A stretch of DNA of 64,000 nt from Bacteroidia bacterium (GCA_022842625.1 JALHPG010000002.1:62001-126000); one strand, 5' to 3'. Positions 36,179-44,510 are shown, numbered from the stretch's first letter. Translations and numbers: made by a program. Notes: a model not told the origin generated them from the letters alone.

Positions 36179-37336
36179 TTACTCCACCCAACTTTTATAA
36201 TACTTCCCGTCATCAATTCCCATTGCTTCTTCGGTAACCATTAGTGGTCTGAAGGTGTCTATCATTACAGCTAATTCCTGAGTTTCTTTTTGCCCTAGAC
36301 TACGCTCCATTGCTCCCGGCGCCGGTCCGTGTGGAATTCCTTTAGGGTGTAATGTAATGTGTCCTTGTTCAATATTATTACGACTCATAAAATCGCCGTC
36401 AACATAATACAGCATTTCATCACTATCAATATTGCTATGGTTGTATGGCGCAGGAATTGAAAGCGGATGATAATCATATAAACGCGGAACAAAACTACAC
36501 ACTACAAATGTTGATGTTTCAAATGTTTGGTGAACCGGTGGTGGTTGGTGTAAGCGCCCTGTAATGGGTTCAAAATTATGAATAGAAAAACCCCAAGGGA
36601 AATTATATCCGTCCCAACCAACAACATCAAAAGGATGTGTTGCATAAACAAATTCATGCATCATACCTTCTTTTTTTATCTTCACAATAAAATCACCTTT
36701 TTCATCATGCGTTTCAAGATCCGTTGGTAATTTATAATCGCGTTCGCAAAACGGCGAGTGCTCTAACAATTGTCCTTGCGAATTTTTATAGCGTTTTGGT
36801 GTATAGTAAGGCGCAAAACTCTCACAATATAACAAACGATTATCGGTAGTTTCAAAATGCATTTGGTAGATCATTCCGCGAGGAATAATTAAATAATCGC
36901 CGTACTCAAATTGGATATTACCCATAAAGGTTTTTAAAGTTCCTTTTCCTCGGTGAATAAAGATCATTTCATCAGCATCGGCATTTTTATAAAAATATTC
37001 GGTTTGACTTTTCGTTGGCGCTGCTAAACCAATAGCACAATCGCCATTAATTAATAATGTTTTACGGCTCTCTAAAAAATCGGGTGTAGGTTTTATTTCA
37101 AAGCCTTTTAATAAAAGTGATTTAATGTTTTTCTCGATCGCGATCTTTGGCGCAACCGAATAACTTTTTAAGATCTCTTTTACTTGAGTTGGTCTGTGCG
37201 TATGATATAACAGTGAATCCATTCCCGAAAAACCTTCTGTTCCAAAAAGTTGTTCGTAATAATGATTTCCCTTTTCACTTTTAAAGATAACGTGTCTTTT
37301 AGCGGGAATTTTTCCTAGTTTATGGTAGATAGGCAT
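36179..37336 (-). CDS. hmgA: Homogentisate 1,2-dioxygenase
   Basis: A 385-residue iron enzyme that opens the ring of homogentisate in tyrosine and phenylalanine breakdown. The C-terminal cupin has 'PPVHQTFETSTFVVCSFVPR', 'HSNIDSDEMLYYVDGDFMSR' and 'GHITLHPKGIPHGPAPGAME', which contain the His-Glu-His iron ligands. The form is shorter than the ~440-residue proteobacterial enzyme, as in other Bacteroidota. Other genes of the pathway are not nearby. Confidence 0.9.
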   Translation of the reverse strand: MPIYHKLGKIPAKRHVIFKSEKGNHYYEQLFGTEGFSGMDSLLYHTHRPTQVKEILKSYSVAPKIAIEKNIKSLLLKGFEIKPTPDFLESRKTLLINGDCAIGLAAPTKSQTEYFYKNADADEMIFIHRGKGTLKTFMGNIQFEYGDYLIIPRGMIYQMHFETTDNRLLYCESFAPYYTPKRYKNSQGQLLEHSPFCERDYKLPTDLETHDEKGDFIVKIKKEGMMHEFVYATHPFDVVGWDGYNFPWGFSIHNFEPITGRLHQPPPVHQTFETSTFVVCSFVPRLYDYHPLSIPAPYNHSNIDSDEMLYYVDGDFMSRNNIEQGHITLHPKGIPHGPAPGAMERSLGQKETQELAVMIDTFRPLMVTEEAMGIDDGKYYKSWVE

Positions 37337-37354
37337 CTTTTAATATTTAATTTG

Positions 37355-37876
37355 TTAAGATTGTTTTGCTTTTACATGAACCGTTTGATCCATTTTTAAT
37401 TGTTGTGTAGCTGTTAATCCGGTTTGAATAGTAACAGTAACTCTAAATTGTATTTTATCGTTAAAAATATATTCCTTCACATTTACATCCTGAAGATCCA
37501 TTCCAAAAGAAGAAACATTTTGCGGGATAACCGTTTTAGTGGCGATCAAAACATCTCCTAGGCCGGATGTTTTTAAATATATATTTAGTGATTTTAAAAA
37601 ATTCAAATTTCCGCTGGCTACAGAAAGGTCGAATCGGGTCATTTTAATTTCATCAACTAAATTCTGAACGGTTTTTTCTGAAATAAATTTGTTTTTTGAA
37701 TCGGTATTGATTTCAGGAGTGTTAAAATCGGCAGGAACATTAACCGTGATGCTTGAAGAGGGAATAGAAAGCGTTGTTGAATAATCGATATCAAACTCTG
37801 TTACTTTATTTTTTTTGCAGGATAAATTAAACGTTATCACCATCAATAATATTAAAGCGCAAGCAAGTTGTTTCAT
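37355..37876 (-). CDS. Hypothetical lipoprotein
   Basis: A 173-residue protein from the ATG at 37876. Its lipobox is 'VITFNLSCKK', so it is probably anchored to a membrane by Cys20. The remainder looks like an immunoglobulin-like beta fold ('YSTTLSIPSSSITVNVPADF', 'KIQFRVTVTIQTGL'). I do not recognise a family. It begins ten bases downstream of trhO and may share its transcript; the track start at 37894 overlaps trhO. Confidence 0.6.
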   Translation of the reverse strand: MKQLACALILLMVITFNLSCKKNKVTEFDIDYSTTLSIPSSSITVNVPADFNTPEINTDSKNKFISEKTVQNLVDEIKMTRFDLSVASGNLNFLKSLNIYLKTSGLGDVLIATKTVIPQNVSSFGMDLQDVNVKEYIFNDKIQFRVTVTIQTGLTATQQLKMDQTVHVKAKQS

Positions 37877-37886
37877 GATCCTTTCC

Positions 37887-38957
37887 TTAAACATTTTTTA
37901 AAGATAAATTATTTTTTATAATTTCTTTTAAGTTTGGCCTTAGCCTGCTTTTATAAACAGCTAAACATTCCGGTCCGTTTTTTACACGACCCTTGCGAAG
38001 TTCGCGTTGTTCTTCTATTGGCAAGGCAGCAATGGTAACGCATTCGGGCGTACAGCAACCCTGCATTTTTTCGGCACAAGCAGCGCATTGAATAAATAGT
38101 AAATGACAGTCGTCGTTTTTACAATTTACATGGGTATCACATGGCGCATCGCACTGGTGACAGGTGCTTAAAACATCATTGGTTATGCGCTCGCCGATTC
38201 GCTCATCAAAAACAAAATTTATCCCTTTAAATTTGCTTTCTAAACCCTTCTCTTTTATTTCTTCGGCATATTTAATAATGCCACCTTTTAAATGGTTGAC
38301 ATCCTTAAATCCTTTGTGTTTAAAATAGGCGCTGGCTTTTTCGCAGCGGATACCGCCTGTACAATACATTAAAACTTTTTTATCTTCTTGCCCGTGCAAG
38401 TGATCAATTACCAAAGGCAACTCTTCTCTAAATGTATCTGCATCCGGACAAAAAGCTCCTTCAAATCTTCCAACTTCGCTCTCGTAATGGTTACGCATGT
38501 CTATTACGATGGTGTTTGGGTCTTCTAAGGCCTTATTAAATGCAATTGCGTCTAAATAAGTGCCCGTTTTTGAAGGGTCAAAGTCTGGGTCGTTAATGCC
38601 GTCTGCAACCACCTTTTCCTTTACTTTAATTACCAACTTGTAAAACGATTTTCCGTTGCCATCAACAGCATGTTTAAACGGCACATCTTTAAAATATTCT
38701 ATACCGTTCAAGTGCTCTACAAAAGCATCCCAAAAATTAGCAGGCACACTCATTTGCGCGTTAATGCCTTCGTGCGCTATATAAATTCGCCCAAAGCAAT
38801 TCCACTCACTCCAAACTTTAAACAGGTTGTCGCGCAGCTCTTGGGGGTTTGTAATGTTTACGTAACGGTAAAACGAAATTGTTTTACGCTCGATCTTCTC
38901 TTCTTTTAAACGTTGTTTTAAAACGTCCTTGTTTTCTCTGTTCGCTAATATTGCCAT
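37887..38957 (-). CDS. trhO: tRNA uridine 5-oxyacetic-acid-type hydroxylase (rhodanese-like, UPF0176)
   Basis: A 356-residue protein of the YceA/TrhO family, which hydroxylates tRNA U34. The N-terminal acylphosphatase-like domain contains 'SEWNCFGRIYIAHEGINAQMS'. The rhodanese domain has its active Cys in 'KVLMYCTGGIRCEKASAYF'. A C-terminal Cys-rich region, 'CHQCDAPCDTHVNCKNDDCH' plus 'CAACAEKMQGCC', probably binds zinc. All family parts are present. Confidence 0.9.
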   Translation of the reverse strand: MAILANRENKDVLKQRLKEEKIERKTISFYRYVNITNPQELRDNLFKVWSEWNCFGRIYIAHEGINAQMSVPANFWDAFVEHLNGIEYFKDVPFKHAVDGNGKSFYKLVIKVKEKVVADGINDPDFDPSKTGTYLDAIAFNKALEDPNTIVIDMRNHYESEVGRFEGAFCPDADTFREELPLVIDHLHGQEDKKVLMYCTGGIRCEKASAYFKHKGFKDVNHLKGGIIKYAEEIKEKGLESKFKGINFVFDERIGERITNDVLSTCHQCDAPCDTHVNCKNDDCHLLFIQCAACAEKMQGCCTPECVTIAALPIEEQRELRKGRVKNGPECLAVYKSRLRPNLKEIIKNNLSLKNV

Positions 38958-39056
38958 AACGATAAAAATAATTGCAGTTTATATTATCATTTAAATTAAA
39001 ATTTTGTCTTTACGCTTTGTACACCGTACATTGTGCCTAATTTCAAAAATTATAAT

Positions 39057-39064
39057 TACGTTTG
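39057..39064 (+). promoter_or_regulatory. -7 element for the threonine dehydrogenase gene
   Basis: TACGTTTG matches TAnnTTTG. A TTG lies 23 bases upstream, wider than the usual 19. The leader to the ATG at 39108 would be about 35 bases. Confidence 0.45.
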
Positions 39065-39107
39065 TAAAGGTACAAAATTGTTTTCTAACTATTAACCGGA
39101 CTTAAGT

Positions 39108-40052
39108 ATGGCAACTAAAAACGAAAAAGTATTAATTATTGGCGCCGGTGGGCAAATTGGCGTTGAATTGACTGCAGAATTATCTAAAATTTATGGTCAT
39201 AAAAATGTAATTCCTTCTGACCTTAAAGAACCCGCAGTAGCAACAGAAAATCCTTTCGAAAAATTAGACGCCCTTGATGGCAAAGCGCTTTTTGAAATTG
39301 TAAAAAAACATGGTATTACGCATGTTTACCATTTAGCCGCCATGCTTTCTGCAACGGGCGAACAAAACCCAATGTTTGCATGGAAATTAAACATGGAGAG
39401 TTTATTTCATGTTTTAGATCTGGGAAAAGAAAAACATATTAAACAAATATACTGGCCTAGTTCAATTGCAGTGTTTGGTCCAACAACTCCTAGAGAAAAC
39501 ACTCCGCAATACACTGTAATGGAGCCTTCAACCATTTATGGTATTAGTAAACAAGCAGGAGAACGTTGGTGCGAGTGGTACTTTAAAAAGCATGGTGTTG
39601 ATACAAGAAGTATTCGTTACCCCGGATTAATTGGCTGGAAAAGCGCTCCGGGTGGAGGAACTACCGATTATGCCGTGCATATTTTTCATGAAGCATTAAA
39701 AACCGGTTCATACGAAAGTTTTTTAAGTGAGAATACTGCATTGCCAATGATGCATATGGAAGATGCTATTCGTGCAACTCTTGAGATAATGCATGCGCCT
39801 GCAGAAAACATAAAAATACGTGGCGCTTATAACTTAGCCGGTATTAGTTTTAGTCCAAAACAAATTGCAGAAGAAATAAAAAAACATATTCCTGATTTTA
39901 CAATTTCATACAAACCTGATTTTAGACAAGCAATTGCTGATAGCTGGCCAAAAAGTATTAACGACGCCGAGGCCCAAAAAGACTGGGGTTGGAACATACA
40001 TTACGATCTGCCAAAGTTGGTAGAAAACATGTTAGTGAATTTAAAGAAATAA
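39108..40052 (+). CDS. L-threonine 3-dehydrogenase (extended SDR/epimerase type)
   Basis: A 314-residue NAD-dependent short-chain enzyme. 'VLIIGAGGQIGVELTAEL' is the nucleotide site, 'HVYHLAAMLSATGEQNP' and 'SSIAVFGPTTPR' the SDR core, and 'YGISKQAGERWCEWY' the Tyr-Lys catalytic pair. 'IRYPGLIGWKSAPGGGTTDYAVHIFHEAL' is distinctive of bacterial L-threonine dehydrogenases of this type, which convert threonine to 2-amino-3-ketobutyrate. It is monocistronic. Confidence 0.88.
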   Translation: MATKNEKVLIIGAGGQIGVELTAELSKIYGHKNVIPSDLKEPAVATENPFEKLDALDGKALFEIVKKHGITHVYHLAAMLSATGEQNPMFAWKLNMESLFHVLDLGKEKHIKQIYWPSSIAVFGPTTPRENTPQYTVMEPSTIYGISKQAGERWCEWYFKKHGVDTRSIRYPGLIGWKSAPGGGTTDYAVHIFHEALKTGSYESFLSENTALPMMHMEDAIRATLEIMHAPAENIKIRGAYNLAGISFSPKQIAEEIKKHIPDFTISYKPDFRQAIADSWPKSINDAEAQKDWGWNIHYDLPKLVENMLVNLKK

Positions 40053-40080
40053 AAATAGACTGTACAAACCGAACCTACTA

Positions 40081-40692
40081 ATGAAAAAAACAATTCTTAT
40101 TTCTTTGATCTTTCTGATACAACTTTCATTTGCACAAAACAGATATGCCCCCGGCTATTTATATACCGGTAATAATGATAGTGTTGCAGGAAAAATAAGA
40201 GATAGGCTGTTTTTTGCACCTTCAGGTAAAAAAATAAAGTTTATTGGTGCAGATGGAATAACAAAAAAGTTCAAAGCAAAGAATTTGTATGGTTACTCAA
40301 AATTAGGTCTTGTTAAATACTTATCAATTCCTTCATCTATATTTGGCGGGCGTTTAAGATTTATGAAAGTGATAGAAGATGGCGGTTTAACATTGTTGAC
40401 TTTTACACAAAGACATTCTTCGAGTTCAAGCTATGGATCTTCGTATGGTGGTTTTTCTAACGGGATGTATACCGGGCACTCAGGGTCAACAACATCTACC
40501 CGCTTTTTTATTTTTAAAAGGGGGCTTAAAGGTAAAACAGGAAGGGTTCCTTACATCGGTTTTAAAAACTTTATGCTTGAGTATGTGAGCGATGATGCGG
40601 AGGTAAAAAAACTTGTAGAAGAAAAATCACTTACTTATTCAGATGTTCAATTGATCATAAAAAAATATAATGATAATCTAAAGAAGAAATAA
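40081..40692 (+). CDS. Secreted hypothetical protein, Ser/Gly-rich insert
   Basis: A 203-residue protein with a clear signal peptide (residues 1-18, ending 'LSFAQN'). It has beta-rich halves around a low-complexity insert 'SSSSSYGSSYGGFSNGMY' and a helical end. The opening 'GYLYTGNNDSVAGKIRDR' resembles the 'GYIVNEKGDTLKGEV' opening of the protein at 56082-56624, so the two may belong to one loose family of Bacteroidota exported proteins. Function unknown. Confidence 0.6.
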   Translation: MKKTILISLIFLIQLSFAQNRYAPGYLYTGNNDSVAGKIRDRLFFAPSGKKIKFIGADGITKKFKAKNLYGYSKLGLVKYLSIPSSIFGGRLRFMKVIEDGGLTLLTFTQRHSSSSSYGSSYGGFSNGMYTGHSGSTTSTRFFIFKRGLKGKTGRVPYIGFKNFMLEYVSDDAEVKKLVEEKSLTYSDVQLIIKKYNDNLKKK

Positions 40693-40743
40693 AAATATTT
40701 CTTCTTTAGTCTGTATCGATCTTTCTAAAATTCTTTTTGCAAA

Positions 40744-41829
40744 TTAAACCGCAACTTCTGCTTTCGTCGCATTTAGTATAGCAACTTGTTGTGCTACATT
40801 TTGAGCTAGTTCAATAAATGCTATTGCCTGTGGGGTGTTTTCTTGCATAACTGCCGGGCGGCCTGCATCTGCTGCTTCACGAACACTTTGTATCAATGGC
40901 AATTGTGCCAATAAAGGCATTTTTAATTCTTCGGCAAGATCTTTTACACCATCTTTTCCAAAAATATAATATTTATTGTTTGGTAATTCGGCAGGTGTAA
41001 ACCAAGCCATGTTCTCTACCAAACCTAAAATTGGCACATTTAGTGCAGGTAATTCAAATAAAGAAATTCCTTTGCGCGCATCGGCGATAGCTACAGGCTG
41101 CGGCGTACAAACTATCACAGCGCCCGTTAAGGGAACTTGACTGCATAAACTAATTTGAATATCGCCTGTTCCCGGAGGAAGATCAACAATTAAATAATCT
41201 AATTCGCCCCAAACAGTATCATAAAATAATTGAGACAAAGCTTTGCTGGCCATTGGTCCGCGTAAGGCAACAACCTGTCCGGGGCCTGCTAAAAAGCCAA
41301 TTGAATTTATTTTAACGCCATAACTTTCTACAGGCGCCATTTTCTTTTGTCCGTTAAACTCTCCCGGTCCCGGTGCATCACGCTCAACGCCAAACATAAT
41401 GTGCTGCGATGGGCCATAAATATCGGCATCTACTAAACCTACTTTTGCACCTTGGCGAGCAAGACCTAGCGCCAAATTAGCGGCCACGGTACTTTTACCA
41501 ACACCGCCTTTTCCACTTGCTACTGCAATAATATTTTTTACATCGCGTAAAGTTGTTTCGTCTTTTTCTTTTTTAGAAGTAACCGTTGCTGTCATGTTTA
41601 TTTTCACTTTCGCTTCTTTATCAACATAGTGTAAAACTGCGTTCATACAGGCATTGTGAATCATATCTTTCATAGGACATGCGGGTGTTGTAAGTACAAC
41701 GGTAAAAGCAATGTTTTTTCCATCAACAACAACATCCTTTATCATGTTAAGCGTAACAAGATCTTTTTTTAGATCCGGATCGTCAACATATTTTAAAGCA
41801 TCTAAAACTTTTTGAACAGTAATTTCCAT
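40744..41829 (-). CDS. apbC: Mrp/NBP35-family iron-sulfur carrier ATPase
   Basis: A 361-residue P-loop ATPase that handles Fe-S clusters. The N-terminal ~90 residues are a MIP18/DUF59 domain with Cys in 'TTPACPMKDMIHNACM'. The deviant Walker A is 'VASGKGGVGKSTVAANLALGL' near residue 105, followed by 'DADIYGPSQH'. The CxxC loop of E. coli-type Mrp is replaced by 'ENMAWFTPAELPNNKYYIFG', as in other Bacteroidota I recall, so cluster binding may differ. Downstream of a small lipoprotein gene on the same strand. Confidence 0.88.
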   Translation of the reverse strand: MEITVQKVLDALKYVDDPDLKKDLVTLNMIKDVVVDGKNIAFTVVLTTPACPMKDMIHNACMNAVLHYVDKEAKVKINMTATVTSKKEKDETTLRDVKNIIAVASGKGGVGKSTVAANLALGLARQGAKVGLVDADIYGPSQHIMFGVERDAPGPGEFNGQKKMAPVESYGVKINSIGFLAGPGQVVALRGPMASKALSQLFYDTVWGELDYLIVDLPPGTGDIQISLCSQVPLTGAVIVCTPQPVAIADARKGISLFELPALNVPILGLVENMAWFTPAELPNNKYYIFGKDGVKDLAEELKMPLLAQLPLIQSVREAADAGRPAVMQENTPQAIAFIELAQNVAQQVAILNATKAEVAV

Positions 41830-41909
41830 AATAATTTTTTAAGGCGCTATGCCTTTGTTAAAAACAAGCTCATGTCTCTTTTGTTTTAAAGAAATTCAAT
41901 AAGATCGTT

Positions 41910-42119
41910 TTATTTTTTTGTAGTATCTGCAACCGGTGTAGGAGCGGGAGCCGTCATTCCTTCTTCGGCTTCAGCAATTGCATCTTTTATAGATTTTGCG
42001 ATAGAATCCTGAACTTCTTTAGCTCTTTTGTGCATTGAGTCGCGACTTTCTGCAGCAGGACCGCAAGCTGTTTGTGCTAAAATAAAAACTAAACTAAAAA
42101 ATAAAATTGTGTTTTTCAT
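41910..42119 (-). CDS. Mini-lipoprotein, copy B
   Basis: A 69-residue protein from the ATG at 42119. Signal peptide with lipobox 'AQTACGPAAE' and then a short charged helix 'MHKRAKEVQDSIAKSIKDAI' and a Pro/Ala/Thr-rich end. It shares the layout 'ACGP-x-AE-(charged helix)-D-S-I-A' with the neighbouring 42360-42593 gene, so they are paralogs. No known domain. The track start at 42203 lies inside the repeat element and is too early. Confidence 0.65.
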   Translation of the reverse strand: MKNTILFFSLVFILAQTACGPAAESRDSMHKRAKEVQDSIAKSIKDAIAEAEEGMTAPAPTPVADTTKK

Positions 42120-42179
42120 ATGAATATAATTTATTGGCAAAGATAGAAAATAATAGCACTGAAAGAGCGTAGTAAATAA

Positions 42180-42281
42180 AGCCACAGATTTCGCAGATAA
42201 CACAGATTCCTTCTTTCTTAATATTATCGCTCTAAATTTATTTAAAATAATAAATCTGCGAGATCAGTGAAATCTGTGGCT
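42180..42281. repeat. Dispersed palindrome, AGCCACAGATTTCGC family (copy 2)
   Basis: Starts AGCCACAGATTTCGCAGATA and ends ATCAGTGAAATCTGTGGCT: the ends pair almost fully. Same family as 21638-21723, with a longer and different AT-rich centre. It lies between the two paralogous mini-lipoprotein genes. Confidence 0.78.
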
Positions 42282-42302
42282 AAAGGCCAAATGTTATAAA
42301 AC

Positions 42303-42335
42303 AGAAAGGCCTCAAAGCAATGCTTTGAGGCCGAT
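42303..42335 (-). terminator. Intrinsic terminator of mini-lipoprotein copy A
   Basis: GGCCTCAAAGC and GCTTTGAGGCC form a perfect 11-bp stem with a 3-base loop; on the minus strand it is followed by TTTCTGTTTT. It separates the two paralogs, so they are transcribed apart. Confidence 0.8.
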
Positions 42336-42359
42336 CAGCTAACTAACTAAACACAAATA

Positions 42360-42593
42360 TTAGTGGTGAGCTTCTGCAGCAGGAGCAGCAGTTTCAGTAG
42401 TTGCAGCAGCTGAATCAACTGGAGCAGCTTCTGGAGCAACTTCATTCATTGAAGCAGAGATTGCAGCAGCGATTGAATCAGCTACTTGTTTTGCTCTTTC
42501 TTCCATTTTAGCTTTTTCTTCAGCAGAAGGTCCACATGCTACGAAAGTTGTAGCGAATAATGCTACTGCGATAATTGAGAATACTTTTTTCAT
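42360..42593 (-). CDS. Mini-lipoprotein, copy A
   Basis: A 77-residue protein with lipobox 'TFVACGPSAE', a charged helix 'KAKMEERAKQVADSIAAAIS' and an Ala/Pro/Thr-rich tail ending in 'EAHH'. Paralog of the 41910-42119 gene: both have 'ACGP-x-AE', then '(K/R)-A-K-(Q/E)-V-x-D-S-I-A'. The well-placed terminator and simple, repetitive codon use (many GCA/GCT) suggest strong expression. Lpp-like abundant envelope peptides have this size, but homology is not claimed. Confidence 0.65.
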   Translation of the reverse strand: MKKVFSIIAVALFATTFVACGPSAEEKAKMEERAKQVADSIAAAISASMNEVAPEAAPVDSAAATTETAAPAAEAHH

Positions 42594-42729
42594 TTTAGTT
42601 TTTTTTATATTGTTGGTTAATTTTACATTTATCCCTTTTTTTAAAAATAGTAACCCAAAAAAATTGAAAGATTTTCAAATTATTTTATAATACGTTGATA
42701 ATCAATTAAATAAATTTATAAATCTTTTC

Positions 42730-42790
42730 GGTTACCTCCGGTAATATTTAAATTCTATAAATATTTAATGGGCTAAAGGGTTACCTTTGG
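42730..42790 (+). promoter_or_regulatory. Promoter region of the sigma/protease pair with 12-bp direct repeat
   Basis: GGTTACCTCCGG (42730-42741) recurs as GGTTACCTTTGG (42779-42790), differing at two adjacent bases, 49 bases apart. The second copy contains TACCTTTG (42782-42789), an exact TAnnTTTG -7 element. The first copy is inside a palindrome TTACCTCCGGTAA. The sigma gene ATG follows at 42823. The arrangement could hold a site recognised by the encoded sigma factor; that is inference. Confidence 0.5.
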
Positions 42791-42822
42791 CAAAAAATCG
42801 TATTAATCCAAACAAGGCGTTT

Positions 42823-43413
42823 ATGTCAAGAAGCAAAGTGCAGTTTACCGAAGATCAATTTATTGATGGTTTGCGCACAGGAAATAATGAGGTATTAAGC
42901 GCTTTGTATAAAAAGTACTATAACATCGTTCTTAAATTTATTGTAAACAACAGTGGTACGCAAGAGGCGGCTCAAGACATTTACCAGGAAACAATAATTG
43001 TTTTATATGAAAATGTTCAAAAGCCCGGCTTCGAATTAAATTGTCAGCTGCAGACCTATATTTTTTCTATTGCAAAGCGTTTATGGCTAAAGCAACTCAA
43101 AAAAAGCAGTAAAACATTTTTGTTTAAAGAAGATGGCGAGAACGAATTGGTAGATGTGAGCGAAGAGATAACCGAACATTTAAACAAAGAAGTTGAACTT
43201 GAAAAATTAACTCAAAGCCTTACAGAACTTGGCGAACCTTGCGCCACCTTAATAAAAGATTTTTATGTGCAAAAATTAAGCATGGATGAAATAGCTGAAA
43301 AGTTTGGTTACACCAATGCCGACAATGCAAAAAATCAAAAATATAAATGTTTACAAAGATTAAAGAAATGTTTTTTTGAAATATTACCAGTTGAACAAAT
43401 AGAAAGAAAATGA
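42823..43413 (+). CDS. Sigma-70 family (ECF-like) RNA polymerase sigma factor
   Basis: A 196-residue alternative sigma factor. Region 2 spans about 25-90 ('EVLSALYKKYYNIVLKFIVNN' ... 'AAQDIYQETIIVLYENV' ... 'LQTYIFSIAKRLWLKQLKK'). Region 4 spans about 130-185 with the helix-turn-helix 'SMDEIAEKFGYTNADNAKNQKYKCLQRLKK'. Region 3 is missing, as expected for ECF. The track start (TTG at 42787) is on top of the -7 element, so I use the ATG at 42823. Its last codon overlaps the next gene (ATGA), which encodes an anti-sigma-like membrane protease. Confidence 0.88.
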   Translation: MSRSKVQFTEDQFIDGLRTGNNEVLSALYKKYYNIVLKFIVNNSGTQEAAQDIYQETIIVLYENVQKPGFELNCQLQTYIFSIAKRLWLKQLKKSSKTFLFKEDGENELVDVSEEITEHLNKEVELEKLTQSLTELGEPCATLIKDFYVQKLSMDEIAEKFGYTNADNAKNQKYKCLQRLKKCFFEILPVEQIERK

Positions 43414-44510
43414 GACCGATAGATTTATTTGAAAATTATTTAGATGGGAAGCTAAGTGCGGAAGAGATCGTAGCTTTTGAAACACAATTACGTTCTGATG
43501 CAATATTTGCAAATGCATTTGAACAACACAAAACCTTAATAGATGCTTTAAACAAAAGCGAAAAAAGGAATGCATTTAAAAACAAACTAAAAGCAATTCA
43601 CACACAAGCTTTTGGTAACGATGCCAAAATTGTTTCTATTAAAGAAGAAACAAACGCTAAGCGTTATTTTAAAGGCTTTGCTTACGCTGCCAGTGTTGCT
43701 GTTATTGCAGTTTTAAGTACGGTTGCAGTTTTAAGCACCGGTGGTTATTTACTAAAACAACAAAGCAATCAAATTACCAATTTAATGCGCGAAATGATCG
43801 ACTTAAAAGCTTCTAGTGAAGCGGTAAGTGAGGCCATTGTTGAAGGTATTACAAAAGGAAATCAAAAGGCGGTTTATGCCCCTGCAAACTTAGAAGGTAG
43901 TGCTTTCGCATTAAACAATAAAGGTTATATCATTACGAGTTCGCACATGGTTAATGGAGCTGATAGCGTTTTTGTTCAAAACGGTTCGTTAGAAAGAACC
44001 TTAACCGAAGTTGTATTAATTGACGCTAAATTAGATATTGCTATTTTAAAAATTGTAAATAAAGACGTGTCTAAGTCATGGGAAGTTCCATTTTCGTTTA
44101 GCGAAAAACCTACTGATATTGGTGAAAAAGTTTACACATTGGGTTACCCAAGAAAAGATATGGTTTATGGTGAAGGTTCTTTAAGTTCACTTAGCGGATA
44201 TTTTAACGATACTGCCATGTATCAGATCTCTATTCCGGTAAACCCCGGTAATAGTGGCGGACCATTATTGAACGATCAAGGAAATGTGATCGGCGTTATT
44301 AGAGGAAAAATTACAGGCGCGGAAGCAACCGGCTTTGCAGTAAAATCTAACGAAATATTTAAATCAATTTCTGCTCTTCCGGTGGATAGCACTAGAAATG
44401 ATCTAATGAATAAGCCTAAAAAACAAACCTTAAAAGGCTTAAAACGCACCGAACAGATCAAGCGCATAAATCCTTATGTGTTTAATGTTTTGGTTTATAA
44501 AAAGGATTAA
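43410..44510 (+). CDS. Membrane-bound S1C (HtrA-like) serine protease with anti-sigma-like N-terminus
   Basis: A 366-residue protein coupled to the sigma gene by a 4-base overlap. Residues 1-80 are helical, 'FENYLDGKLSAEEIVAFETQLRSD', like the cytoplasmic N-terminus of Bacteroidota anti-sigma factors, but without zinc ligands. One membrane helix lies at 88-113. A trypsin-like domain (about 155-325) follows outside the membrane with complete triad His179 ('TSSHMVNGA'), Asp209 ('DAKLDIAILKI') and Ser282 ('NPGNSGGPLL'). No PDZ domain is present, in contrast to DegS or HtrA. The context suggests it holds the sigma factor and responds to envelope stress; this is inference. Protease family is certain. 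Confidence 0.82.
   Translation: MRPIDLFENYLDGKLSAEEIVAFETQLRSDAIFANAFEQHKTLIDALNKSEKRNAFKNKLKAIHTQAFGNDAKIVSIKEETNAKRYFKGFAYAASVAVIAVLSTVAVLSTGGYLLKQQSNQITNLMREMIDLKASSEAVSEAIVEGITKGNQKAVYAPANLEGSAFALNNKGYIITSSHMVNGADSVFVQNGSLERTLTEVVLIDAKLDIAILKIVNKDVSKSWEVPFSFSEKPTDIGEKVYTLGYPRKDMVYGEGSLSSLSGYFNDTAMYQISIPVNPGNSGGPLLNDQGNVIGVIRGKITGAEATGFAVKSNEIFKSISALPVDSTRNDLMNKPKKQTLKGLKRTEQIKRINPYVFNVLVYKKD

Noticed and set aside
42787-42822. TTG start of the sigma gene given in the track
   Set aside because: The TTG is part of the TACCTTTG -7 element, so it would not be in the transcript; ATG at 42823 is used.
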